Assembly: GCA_022266195.1 (NCBI GenBank)
Contig: WHVY01000002.1
Span: 15,081,001-15,145,000, forward strand
Reading direction: 5' to 3'
Length of the DNA: 64,000 bases
Source of the DNA: Tetranychus cinnabarinus
Lineage: Eukaryota > Arthropoda > Arachnida > Trombidiformes > Tetranychidae
In this document: positions 43,647 to 51,186 of the stretch, one piece after another
Position numbering within the stretch: position 1 is the first letter of the stretch
How the letters are laid out: each line of letters starts with the position of its first letter
Made by a program: the position numbers and the translations under genes
The notes under the pieces: model-generated
The model's database searches: none
Told to the model about the DNA's origin: nothing
The model's input: the letters and a program-made list of their open reading frames with translations, nothing else

Positions 43647-44278
43647 TTCTTCTTTGATTTCGATATTAGAGAGGGCTTTTTCATAACTTTTTTTGTTTTT
43701 TTTAATGCTGCTCCTGTCTTTTTTAATGCTGCACCTGGTTTTTTTAATGCTGTTCCTGTCTTTTTTAATGCTGCACCTGGTTTTTTTAATGCTGTTCCTG
43801 TCTTTTTCAATGCTGCAACTGGTTTTTTCAATGCTGTTCCTGTCTTTGTCAATGCTGCAACTGGTTTTTTTAATGCTGTTCCTGTCTTTTTCAATGCTGA
43901 TCCTGTCTTTTTTAATGCTGCACCGGGTTTTTTTATGGTACCACCTAATTTTGATTCTGGTAATTTAGCTCCTTTACCTGATATTTTATCTAAAGCTTTT
44001 TTAGCTCCATAAGCTGCTGTACCTGATAAAGCCCCTGTATATAAAGCTTCTAATCCAGCTATTATAAGTGGTAAAAATCCACCTTGTATTTCTTTTTCAT
44101 CATCTGATATCATATAAATTTGTAAAATTTTTATTAATGATTTTAAGACTTTTTTATCTAGTAATGTTAATCCATCTTTTATTTCTTTTTCATCGTCTGA
44201 TATCATATAAATTTTTAAAATTTTTATCAATGATTTTAAGACTTTTTTATCTTCTAATGTTAATTCATCATCAACCAT
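43643..44278 (-). CDS. Core/condensing protein candidate with KKxGxAL repeats (211 aa)
   Basis: Residues 1-65 are a near-exact tandem duplication of a 32-residue helical unit (LDKKVLKSLIKIL...MISDDEKEI). GGFLPLIIAGLEALYTGALSG (66-86) is a hydrophobic segment of the GGFLP type seen in minor virion proteins of adenoviruses and Polintons. From about 115 the chain is built of KKPGAAL / KKTGTAL heptads, at least ten, ending in a Lys-rich tail. This is histone-H1-like and suited to neutralise packaged DNA. The gene sits directly before protease-integrase. Confidence 0.7.
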   Translation of the reverse strand: MVDDELTLEDKKVLKSLIKILKIYMISDDEKEIKDGLTLLDKKVLKSLIKILQIYMISDDEKEIQGGFLPLIIAGLEALYTGALSGTAAYGAKKALDKISGKGAKLPESKLGGTIKKPGAALKKTGSALKKTGTALKKPVAALTKTGTALKKPVAALKKTGTALKKPGAALKKTGTALKKPGAALKKTGAALKKTKKVMKKPSLISKSKKK

Positions 44279-44340
44279 TTAAATAATTTATTTTTTTTGA
44301 AATTTTAGTATAAAATATAAATAGAAAGTTGTGCTTCAAC
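44279..44340. promoter_or_regulatory. 62-bp divergent promoter
   Basis: Between the core-protein start (-, TTAAATG context) and the 76-aa gene (+). The left end is a run of A/T with aaataattta. No other gene fits. Confidence 0.4.
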
Positions 44341-44571
44341 ATGGATTATAAACAAAAATTGAATGATACAAGAGATAGATTACAACAAAAAGTTAAACAA
44401 AAATTATATCAAGAAAAATTAAATGAAAGAATTGATAATGATATTAAAGAAATTGAAGATAAATACAATGCAGATATGAAAAAACAAGGTATACCTATAA
44501 GTGTTAAAGGTTTTAATATTGATGGTAATGGACAAATTTATTTCAAATTCACTCATCCAGGATTTGATTAA
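44341..44571 (+). CDS. Small coiled-coil protein (76 aa)
   Basis: The ATG at 44341 is chosen over an in-frame TTG upstream. Residues 1-50 form a charged amphipathic helix (KLNDTRDRLQQKVKQKLYQE). The rest is a short strand-like tail (FNIDGNGQIYFKFTHPGF). No family recognised. Identical in copy 2. Confidence 0.65.
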   Translation: MDYKQKLNDTRDRLQQKVKQKLYQEKLNERIDNDIKEIEDKYNADMKKQGIPISVKGFNIDGNGQIYFKFTHPGFD

Positions 44572-44589
44572 TTTTTTATCACATTGAAA

Positions 44590-45349
44590 AATAAGTATAG
44601 TTAAATAAAACAGATCTAAATAAATGGACGCTCTTAAAAATTGTTTACAAAAAATTTCTAATAATTTAAAATCATTAGATGATGATGATGAAAATACAAT
44701 AATAATTGATAAATACATTGATGAATATGTAGAACAAACTATGATTCGTGTTAAATCTCTATTTAATGAATTTTATTTAATTGCAAAAGAATATCAATTT
44801 AATTTAGATCTGGGTCGTGGCGAAGAAGAGTATATAAAAACAATGCTTAAAGAATCATTCCTTACAGATTTTAAACCTTCAAAATTATCTTATGATATTA
44901 TCATTAATGTTTTATATTATAAAATTATAAATTTCTTTAAAATTTATGAAAAAACAAGTTTAGAAGATATAGAAAATTTAGATTATTTAACGGATTTAGA
45001 AGATTTAAAAGATTTAGACCATTCAGAAAATTCAGAAGATTTAGAAGATTTAAATGCAATAGAAATTCTCAATCAAAAATTAAAATTTAATATACTATGT
45101 GAAACAAATAGATTATTAGTTGAAAAAACTAAAATTCTACTAAATAATTCTATTACTTCTTTTAATAATTCTATAGGTGAAGAACTAAATATAAAATTAA
45201 AATATTTCGATTAAATCCTATTTATAATATACACTATTTTTATATCAAAATTATTTATTTTACATAATAATTACTAGGACAGTTTTTATATCCACAGCTT
45301 CTCCATTCTCCATTATCAACTGCACCAGAACCCTTATATATACACTACT
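44590..45349 (-). repeat. Polinton 1 terminal inverted repeat, right (760 bp)
   Basis: Partner of 28340-29099. The outer 130 bp up to the gene stop is noncoding and should hold the integrase-binding termini. Confidence 0.95.
44624..45214 (+). CDS. TIR-resident acidic protein (196 aa), right copy
   Basis: Identical in translation to the left-end gene. It lies wholly inside the right terminal repeat and is transcribed outward, with its stop 135 bp from the element end. Confidence 0.8.
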   Translation: MDALKNCLQKISNNLKSLDDDDENTIIIDKYIDEYVEQTMIRVKSLFNEFYLIAKEYQFNLDLGRGEEEYIKTMLKESFLTDFKPSKLSYDIIINVLYYKIINFFKIYEKTSLEDIENLDYLTDLEDLKDLDHSENSEDLEDLNAIEILNQKLKFNILCETNRLLVEKTKILLNNSITSFNNSIGEELNIKLKYFD

Positions 45350-45355
45350 TAGAAG
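45350..45355. repeat. Target-site duplication of Polinton 1, right
   Basis: tagaag, matching 28334-28339. The interrupted gag-pol frame is in the same phase on the two sides once one copy is discounted. Confidence 0.95.
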
Positions 45356-45963
45356 GTCTGTCACGCCAATTTTCTGTTTCATTTTCTTTTTGCGGTGGTT
45401 TTCTTTCTGCAAAAGCACGATTAGTGACTGCTGGCCGTCCTGGTTGATAATTACCTGAAGCTAAGGCAGCTTGATAGTTATTGTTAGCTTGAGCAATTAC
45501 TTGTTGATAATTTGGATCATTCATGATTGTAGGTTGTCCATAATTCATTATTGGGTAAGGTTGAACCGCAATAGGGTGGGTTTGGTTAGATTGGTTAGTA
45601 TTATAATTAGGATTATGTTCCACTGGATTTCGATTTGCATAGTGACATCGGTCTTCAGTGTGTCCAAGTCTTTTACAAATAGTACAGCGTCTGGTGAAAG
45701 TTTCCATGCGCTCTTTTATCTGCTGAACCTGGGTTTGTAATTGTATTATCTCTCTGTTTGGTGGCTCAAAAGGATTTGCACAACTATGCATTGCTCGTTC
45801 TGCTAAGCGAGCTCTCTCTACCAATTCCTGTAACGTTTTTGGATTATGAAGCGCTATACCATATTTGATTTGGGGTAATAATTTTTCCTTAATCATGCTT
45901 ACAATAAAAACTTCGGGAGTTTTTTCATGAATTCGGAGACAGAGTTCGTTCATTTCATATATA
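45356..45963 (-). pseudogene. Gypsy-type gag, C-terminal part
   Basis: The middle and nucleocapsid part of gag: a helical capsid segment (ELCLRIHEKTPEVF, LVERARLAERAM), then one CCHC zinc knuckle (CTICKRLGHTEDRC) and a long Asn/Gln/Pro-rich tail up to the Polinton. The frame opens at the copia junction and stops artificially in the Polinton terminus. Phase is conserved with both the N-terminal gag part and pol. Confidence 0.85.
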
Positions 45964-45968
45964 AAAGC
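45964..45968. repeat. Copia target-site duplication, left
   Basis: aaagc, repeated at 50165-50169; 5 bp as usual for copia-type elements. Confidence 0.9.
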
Positions 45969-46153
45969 AAATGGCAAATGTGGAGTCAGTCAATATTGTT
46001 GCTTCATTATTATCCATCATTGTTACGTTTAAAACAAATTAATTAGCTTATACAATCTTTAGTCTTAATTATTAGCTTCACTAATAAACATTATAACGTT
46101 CAATTCAATCTTGTTTATCTGTTACTATTACCTAGAAGTAAAATTCACCAACT
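45969..46153 (+). repeat. Copia 5' LTR (185 bp)
   Basis: Runs from aaatggcaaatg to ttcaccaact, bounded by the target duplication and the primer-binding site. It lacks the usual TG...CA ends at these boundaries. Confidence 0.85.
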
Positions 46154-46169
46154 GGTTATGGGTCCAGAC
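46154..46169 (+). other. Copia primer-binding site (initiator tRNA-Met half type)
   Basis: ggttatgggtccagac, directly after the LTR, resembles the complement of the anticodon-arm part of initiator tRNA-Met used by copia. The gag-pol ATG (46158) lies inside it. Confidence 0.75.
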
Positions 46170-49100
46170 ATGCAAGGTAATATCGGTAATGGAGGTAGTG
46201 TTTTGGTTGAACAGTTTGATGGTAAAAATTTCTCATCATGGAAGTTCAGAATGATGAACTGGTTGAGAAAAGAAGGTTTGTGGAGTATTGTTGCTGACAA
46301 ACAATTGTTAAAATTAGGAACTCAAAAATTGGAAATCAACATAAGACAAAACGAGAAGGCGTTGGGCTTATTATGTTGCTCAGTTTCATCAAGATATTCA
46401 GCCCTTATTCAAAGTTGCGAGACTGCTCATGATGTTTGGAATATCTTGAGTTCTACTTTTGAACCAAAAGGGCTATCTCATAAGTATTATTTAAGGGATC
46501 GACTATTTGCTTTGAAATTCAAATATGATGAATCAATTATAGACAAGATTGCTGAGTTACAAGATATCTGGAGTCAGTTAAGTTTGACTGGTATAGTTAT
46601 ATCTGACAACGAAAAGGTTATTACTATTTTGAAAAAGTTGCCAAGTCAATTCTCCAATTTCGTCTCTGCGATTCAAATATTAGTAGAGGAAATGAAATTC
46701 AATGATTTACTCGCTAAAGTCATTCAAGAAGAGTTTCGTTTGAAACAAGGTCAACAAGATAATGGTCGTAATGGTGAAATGAACAAAGCATTAGCTGTTT
46801 CTGGTAAAAGACCAAAGAAAAAATTTAACAAAAATATTGTCTGTTTTGAATGCAATGAAAAGGGACATATCAAGAAAAATTGTCCAAAATTAAAGGTCAC
46901 TTTCGTTAAGACGGTCAATGAAAGTAACAATAAGGATAATAAAGTGCTAACTGTTACTCAAGATATTGATTGTAACAATTGGAAAATAGATTCTGGAGCA
47001 ACAAAGCATATGACAGGCAATATTAATTTATTGAAGGATTATGTTGAGCTTGAAAATGATTACGTTTATCAAGCTGACGGTACGGCTCTTAGAGTTGATG
47101 GTAAAGGTAGCATCGATATGACCACAATGATCAATGGCAAAACCAATTATTTCACTCTTTCAAATGTTTACTATTTACCCAAATTGACACAAAATTTAAT
47201 CTCAGTTGGTCAAGCTGAAGCAAATGGTGCTAAGTTCATCTTCAAAAACGGTAAATGCAACATTTACCTAAATGATGAATTATTGGTAACTGGAGAGAGA
47301 CGATCAAATCTCTATTCCTTGAATTGTCAAGCTATATCTCAAAAGAAACAGTCAAATGTCGTTTTTATGGGAAAAACAAATGATAATCATGGTGATATTA
47401 ACTTATGGCATCTAAGATTTGGTCATTTGAATTTTGATAGCTTGAATCATATTATCAAAAATGGTGTAGTTGAAGGTATTGTAGCTGATGGAAAGCAAAA
47501 TGGTATATGTTTTGGTTGTTTGAAAGGAAAAATGACCAGAGGTTCATTTACCAGTAGATCAAGGGTAAAAACCAAGTCAGTTTTGGACATAATTTATTCA
47601 GATATTTGTGGACCGATCAAAGTACCTTCATTCAGTGGCAAGAAATATTTCTTGACGTTTATTGACGATTGGTCGAATTGGGTTGAAGTTGTACCAATAT
47701 CTGAAAGGAAAGAAGCATTCGAAATGTATAAACAATTTGAGGCTCTGATTACAGTACAACATGGTAAACCTATTAAATGTTTCAGATCTGACAATGCACT
47801 TGAATATACATCCAATCATTTTGAAAATTATCTGAAAGAAAAAGGTACTCGACATGAGACCTCAATTCCTTACTATCATGAGCAAAATGGTGTCGCTGAA
47901 CGGATGAACAGAACAATCAGGGAAATGGCATGTTCAATGATTCATCAAGCAAATTTACCTCTTGAATATTGGGCAGAAGCAGTTGTAACTGCAAGTTACA
48001 TAAGAAATAGATGTCCATCAAAAGCAATCGGTAACATTACTGCTTATGAAAAATGGTTTGGGGTTAAACCTAATGTTTCACATTTGCGAGTTTTTGGTTC
48101 GAAGGGATTTGTTTATTTACCTAAAGAGAAGAGATCGAAGTTGGAACCAAAAACAATTGAAGCAATACTCACAGGTTATTGTGTAAACCAAAAGGCTTAC
48201 CGGCTAATTGATTCTGAAACAAAGAGAGTAATCATCGCACGTGATGTTAAATTTGATGAAACAATTATTATTAATCAACCCAACATTAGTATCCAACTGT
48301 TAGATGATGATAATTATGACAATGATGGTCATGATAAGAATTATGAACCCGACGAAAATGTATCTAAACCAAGCAAAGATTTAGTATTATCATTGTTTGA
48401 TAGTGAACCTAAAACATATCAAGAGGCAGTTCAAAGTGAAGATGCACAACATTGGTTGCAGGCAATTGAATCAGAAATTAAATCATTAGCTGATTCAGGT
48501 ACTTGGAGTATTGTCAAAAGACCTGATAATTGCAATGTTGTTAGGAACAAATGGGTTTTTAAATTAAAGAAAGGTAATGATGGTAAAAATATTTACAAAG
48601 CGAGATTGGTTGCCAAAGGCTTTACTCAAAAAGCAGGCACTGATTATACTGAAACATTCGCACCAGTTGCTAAGTTCACTACAATACGGTTATTATGCTC
48701 ATTATGTGTTCAATCAGATTTGATTATTCATCAAATGGATGTAAAAACTGCATATTTAAACGGTAAACTGGATGAAGATATTTTTATGGAACAGCCTGAA
48801 GGTTTTAATGCTGACAAAAATCTTGTCTGTAAACTCAAGAAAAGCCTTTATGGGCTTAAGCAATCTGGAAGAAATTGGAACTTGTTATTCAATGATTTCA
48901 TGTTGAAATTAGGTTTTCAACGATCAAAGTCTGATGTGTGTTTTTATTCTCGCGGTACAGAATCAAAGAAGATTTATGTGTTGATTTATGTTGATGATCT
49001 ATTGATTGCATCAAGTATCGTTGAAAATATCAACATCATTAAAAATCAACTGAAAACACGTTTTGAAATGAAAGACATGGGCTTGTTAAGTTCATTCCTT

Positions 49101-49946
49101 GGAATCGACTTTGAATTTGATCTGAAAAATAGATCCATATTTATGCATCAAACGAAATACATTGAGAACATCATTAAAAGATACAATTTGAATGATTGTA
49201 ATCCGATATCGACTCCATCTGATCAAAGTCACAAACTGGTAAAATCATCTGTTGATGATGAGAAGATGAAAAATCTACCTTACAATAGTGCTGTTGGCGC
49301 TTTGATCTATTTATCGACATGTACTCGTCCAGATGTCTCTGTTTCAGTGGGAGCAGTAAGTCAATTTTTGGCTAATCCATCGTACACTCATTGGAAAGCA
49401 GTAAAACGCATATATAAATACCTAAAAGGTACACAAAATTATGGCTTACTCTTTGAAAAGAGAGAAAATGTGAATCTTATTGGTTATTCTGATGCAAGTT
49501 TTGCTGATGATGTTAACGATAGAAAGAGTACGAGTGGAGTTGTAGTATTTGTTAATGGTAATTTAGTTTCATGGTTATCAAAGAAGCAATCTACAGTTGC
49601 TCTATCAACTTCAGAGGCCGAATATGTCGCGTTAGTTGAATGTGTGAAAGAAATAATGTGGTTTAGGTCATTTTTAGATGAACTTGGTTTTGATATTAAC
49701 GGTCCAACTACAATATTTGAAGACAATCAAGCTGCCATTGCACTCAGTAAGGATTCAGTAAACCAGTCCAGATCAAAACATATCGATATTAAGCATCATT
49801 TCATTCGTGAAAAGGTTAATTCTAATTTAATCAAAATCGTTCACAGACGAACAGATGAAATGTTAGCTGATTTGTTGACCAAACCTCTACCTAGAGAATT
49901 GTTCAATAAATTCAGATCGGCGATCGGAGTAGTTGAAGGCACTTGA
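46158..49946 (+). CDS. Copia gag-pol polyprotein (1,262 aa)
   Basis: Residues 15-200 are a UBN2/gag domain (EQFDGKNFSSWKFRM). The CCHC knuckle CFECNEKGHIKKNC is at 229-242 and the protease DSGA at 278-281. Integrase has HHCC around 418-455 and catalytic D482, D545 and E581 (HEQNGVAERMN). Reverse transcriptase starts near 770 with KTAYLNG and IYVDD, and RNase H follows (SDASFADD, STSEAEY, LTKPL). All catalytic residues are present with no stop or shift, so the element may be active. ATG 46158 overlaps the primer site; the next ATG is at 46170. Confidence 0.95.
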   Translation: MGPDMQGNIGNGGSVLVEQFDGKNFSSWKFRMMNWLRKEGLWSIVADKQLLKLGTQKLEINIRQNEKALGLLCCSVSSRYSALIQSCETAHDVWNILSSTFEPKGLSHKYYLRDRLFALKFKYDESIIDKIAELQDIWSQLSLTGIVISDNEKVITILKKLPSQFSNFVSAIQILVEEMKFNDLLAKVIQEEFRLKQGQQDNGRNGEMNKALAVSGKRPKKKFNKNIVCFECNEKGHIKKNCPKLKVTFVKTVNESNNKDNKVLTVTQDIDCNNWKIDSGATKHMTGNINLLKDYVELENDYVYQADGTALRVDGKGSIDMTTMINGKTNYFTLSNVYYLPKLTQNLISVGQAEANGAKFIFKNGKCNIYLNDELLVTGERRSNLYSLNCQAISQKKQSNVVFMGKTNDNHGDINLWHLRFGHLNFDSLNHIIKNGVVEGIVADGKQNGICFGCLKGKMTRGSFTSRSRVKTKSVLDIIYSDICGPIKVPSFSGKKYFLTFIDDWSNWVEVVPISERKEAFEMYKQFEALITVQHGKPIKCFRSDNALEYTSNHFENYLKEKGTRHETSIPYYHEQNGVAERMNRTIREMACSMIHQANLPLEYWAEAVVTASYIRNRCPSKAIGNITAYEKWFGVKPNVSHLRVFGSKGFVYLPKEKRSKLEPKTIEAILTGYCVNQKAYRLIDSETKRVIIARDVKFDETIIINQPNISIQLLDDDNYDNDGHDKNYEPDENVSKPSKDLVLSLFDSEPKTYQEAVQSEDAQHWLQAIESEIKSLADSGTWSIVKRPDNCNVVRNKWVFKLKKGNDGKNIYKARLVAKGFTQKAGTDYTETFAPVAKFTTIRLLCSLCVQSDLIIHQMDVKTAYLNGKLDEDIFMEQPEGFNADKNLVCKLKKSLYGLKQSGRNWNLLFNDFMLKLGFQRSKSDVCFYSRGTESKKIYVLIYVDDLLIASSIVENINIIKNQLKTRFEMKDMGLLSSFLGIDFEFDLKNRSIFMHQTKYIENIIKRYNLNDCNPISTPSDQSHKLVKSSVDDEKMKNLPYNSAVGALIYLSTCTRPDVSVSVGAVSQFLANPSYTHWKAVKRIYKYLKGTQNYGLLFEKRENVNLIGYSDASFADDVNDRKSTSGVVVFVNGNLVSWLSKKQSTVALSTSEAEYVALVECVKEIMWFRSFLDELGFDINGPTTIFEDNQAAIALSKDSVNQSRSKHIDIKHHFIREKVNSNLIKIVHRRTDEMLADLLTKPLPRELFNKFRSAIGVVEGT

Positions 49947-49970
49947 ACAATGATGATGACAATATTACCT

Positions 49971-49979
49971 GAGTGGGAG
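49971..49979 (+). other. Copia polypurine tract
   Basis: gagtgggag immediately before the 3' LTR, the plus-strand primer. Confidence 0.75.
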
Positions 49980-50164
49980 AAATGGCAAATGTGGAGTCAG
50001 TCAATATTGTTGCTTCATTATTATCCATCATTGTTACGTTTAAAACAAATTAATTAGCTTATACAATCTTTAGTCTTAATTATTAGCTTCACTAATAAAC
50101 ATTATAACGTTCAATTCAATCTTGTTTATCTGTTACTATTACCTAGAAGTAAAATTCACCAACT
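49980..50164 (+). repeat. Copia 3' LTR (185 bp)
   Basis: I found no difference from 45969-46153. Confidence 0.9.
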
Positions 50165-50169
50165 AAAGC
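50165..50169. repeat. Copia target-site duplication, right
   Basis: aaagc, matching 45964-45968. Confidence 0.9.
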
Positions 50170-50583
50170 AACAGCAGATTGTCCGATTTTTTGGGTTGCT
50201 TTGTAAAGTTCTTGTGAGAGATATGATCTATAATCTGCCGGACAAAGATCTTCCACCATACGATTTTTTAAATCTGTGTAATTCGTTGGTACATGTTCGG
50301 GCATGACTTGGCCAGAGATAGCATAGTACCATCGCCTAGCTGTACCTTGTAAATACGCCGGAATAGCGTTGAACATATCAGTCTCGCTCCACCCCAAGGC
50401 TTTCGCAGAGAACTCAAAGGTTTGAAACCAGTCGATGATGTTTTCATCATCGTCACCGGAAAAGTAATTGATAGTTAGTGAAATGTTAGGTAAGGGTAAT
50501 GTAGGACCGGTTGTTACTACCGGGGCTGCTGCCACTACTGGAGCCGCTTCTTGTTGGTTTAATTGAGAATTTGACTGACTCAT
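50170..50583 (-). pseudogene. Gypsy-type gag, N-terminal part
   Basis: It starts at the first ATG (50583, MSQSNSQLNQQ); an in-frame TTG farther upstream lies after a stop. After an Ala/Pro linker comes the retrotransposon-gag fold (INYFSGDDDENIIDWFQTFE, IPAYLQGTARRWYYAI, DLKNRMVEDLCPADY). Copia cuts it about 138 codons in. Phase on the far side of copia is the same once one duplication is discounted. Confidence 0.85.
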
Positions 50584-50608
50584 ACTGTTACTCGGAACAG
50601 TTTCTTTA

Positions 50609-50803
50609 TTACGCTGGGCCAGAATGATGGTCAATGGCAAAACGTATTAAGAGTATGGCGAACCAGAGAGCAAAAGCAATTAATGGTGAGACTACTAGTA
50701 TCAATTCAGATGCTATTATTTCTATTTCGTCCTCTTCTTCGGATTCTATTTTGATAACTATATCTTTATTGGGTTTGATTATTGGATAGCTGTAAATATT
50801 CAT
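50609..50803 (-). CDS. Small ORF 3 upstream of gag: acidic single-pass membrane protein (64 aa)
   Basis: ATG at 50803. Residues 1-32 are polar and acidic (IESEEEDEIEI); residues 33-55 form one strong hydrophobic helix (ELILVVSPLIAFALWFAILLI); the tail is short and basic. It ends 25 bp before the gag ATG and starts 3 bp after the stop of small ORF 2, in the same phase, so read-through could fuse the two. A viroporin- or leader-like role is speculation. Confidence 0.5.
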   Translation of the reverse strand: MNIYSYPIIKPNKDIVIKIESEEEDEIEIIASELILVVSPLIAFALWFAILLIRFAIDHHSGPA

Positions 50804-50806
50804 AGA

Positions 50807-50992
50807 TTAAAGGTTTCTAATGTCGACTGATAAAGCGTCGTTCGTTTCGTAACATAGAAGGGTGAAATCAATTACAGTTTTATTTTGATGGTTATAAAAT
50901 ACTACTACTGGTTGATGTTCACTATAACGAGGGTGAGGTATTAATGCAAATGCTACTGCATTAATTTCTATATTATTATTGGTTTCAGTCAT
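50807..50992 (-). CDS. Small ORF 2 upstream of gag (61 aa)
   Basis: Begins MTETNNNIEINAVAFALIPH and has a strand-rich pattern (QPVVVFYNHQNKTVIDFTLL). It aligns along its length with small ORF 1 (MT, N, RYS/ISY, QP, Y, K-x-VD/IVD, T), so the two are paralogues. Codons are in the retroelement's orientation. Confidence 0.5.
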   Translation of the reverse strand: MTETNNNIEINAVAFALIPHPRYSEHQPVVVFYNHQNKTVIDFTLLCYETNDALSVDIRNL

Positions 50993-51003
50993 CCAGTTAC
51001 ACT

Positions 51004-51186
51004 TTACCTGAATCTAGGGGGTACAGGTCTATCAGTTGACTGTACACCAGCTATCGTACAATCTACTATTAATTTACTATTATATGAATAGACTAAAGTA
51101 ATTGGTTGTTTACCTCCGTACGAGATTCGATTTCTTAAAGGAGTAACAACAATGTTTAATTTTAAAGTATCATTAGGTTTTGTCAT
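51004..51186 (-). CDS. Small ORF 1 upstream of gag (60 aa)
   Basis: Begins MTKPNDTLKLNIVVTPLRNR and contains QPITLVYSYNSKLIVDCTIA, parallel to small ORF 2. The gap to small ORF 2 is 11 bp. No known family. The pairwise similarity and tight packing argue that the frames are selected rather than random. Confidence 0.5.
   Translation of the reverse strand: MTKPNDTLKLNIVVTPLRNRISYGGKQPITLVYSYNSKLIVDCTIAGVQSTDRPVPPRFR

Larger units (their letters stand above)
28340..45349. mobile_element. Polinton/Maverick DNA transposon, copy 1, complete (17,010 bp)
   Basis: It begins 5'-AGTAGTGTATA and ends TATACACTACT-3' (the family's AG...CT termini), has 760-bp terminal inverted repeats and is flanked by a perfect 6-bp target duplication. 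It encodes the Polinton hallmark set: protein-primed polymerase B, retroviral-type integrase, adenain-like protease, packaging ATPase and capsid candidates. It replicates as a self-synthesising DNA element and may form virions. Only the polymerase gene is visibly broken in this copy. Confidence 0.95.
45969..50164 (+). mobile_element. Complete Ty1/copia-type retrotransposon (4,196 bp)
   Basis: Two 185-bp LTRs identical in my reading, a methionine-tRNA-type primer-binding site, one uninterrupted gag-pol frame and a polypurine tract. It is inserted in gag of the gypsy-type element, in opposite orientation. Identical LTRs and an intact frame mean a very recent insertion. Confidence 0.95.

Noticed and set aside
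43693..44286. Plus-strand Leu/Phe-rich frames
   Set aside because: Antisense of the KKxGxAL repeats and the duplicated head of the core protein; the repeat pattern is inherited from the real gene.
50984..51000. Ten bases matching the start of the 3' LTR (tgtaactgga) beside small ORF 2
   Set aside because: The match ends after ten bases and continues with coding sequence; chance similarity, not the missing 5' LTR.
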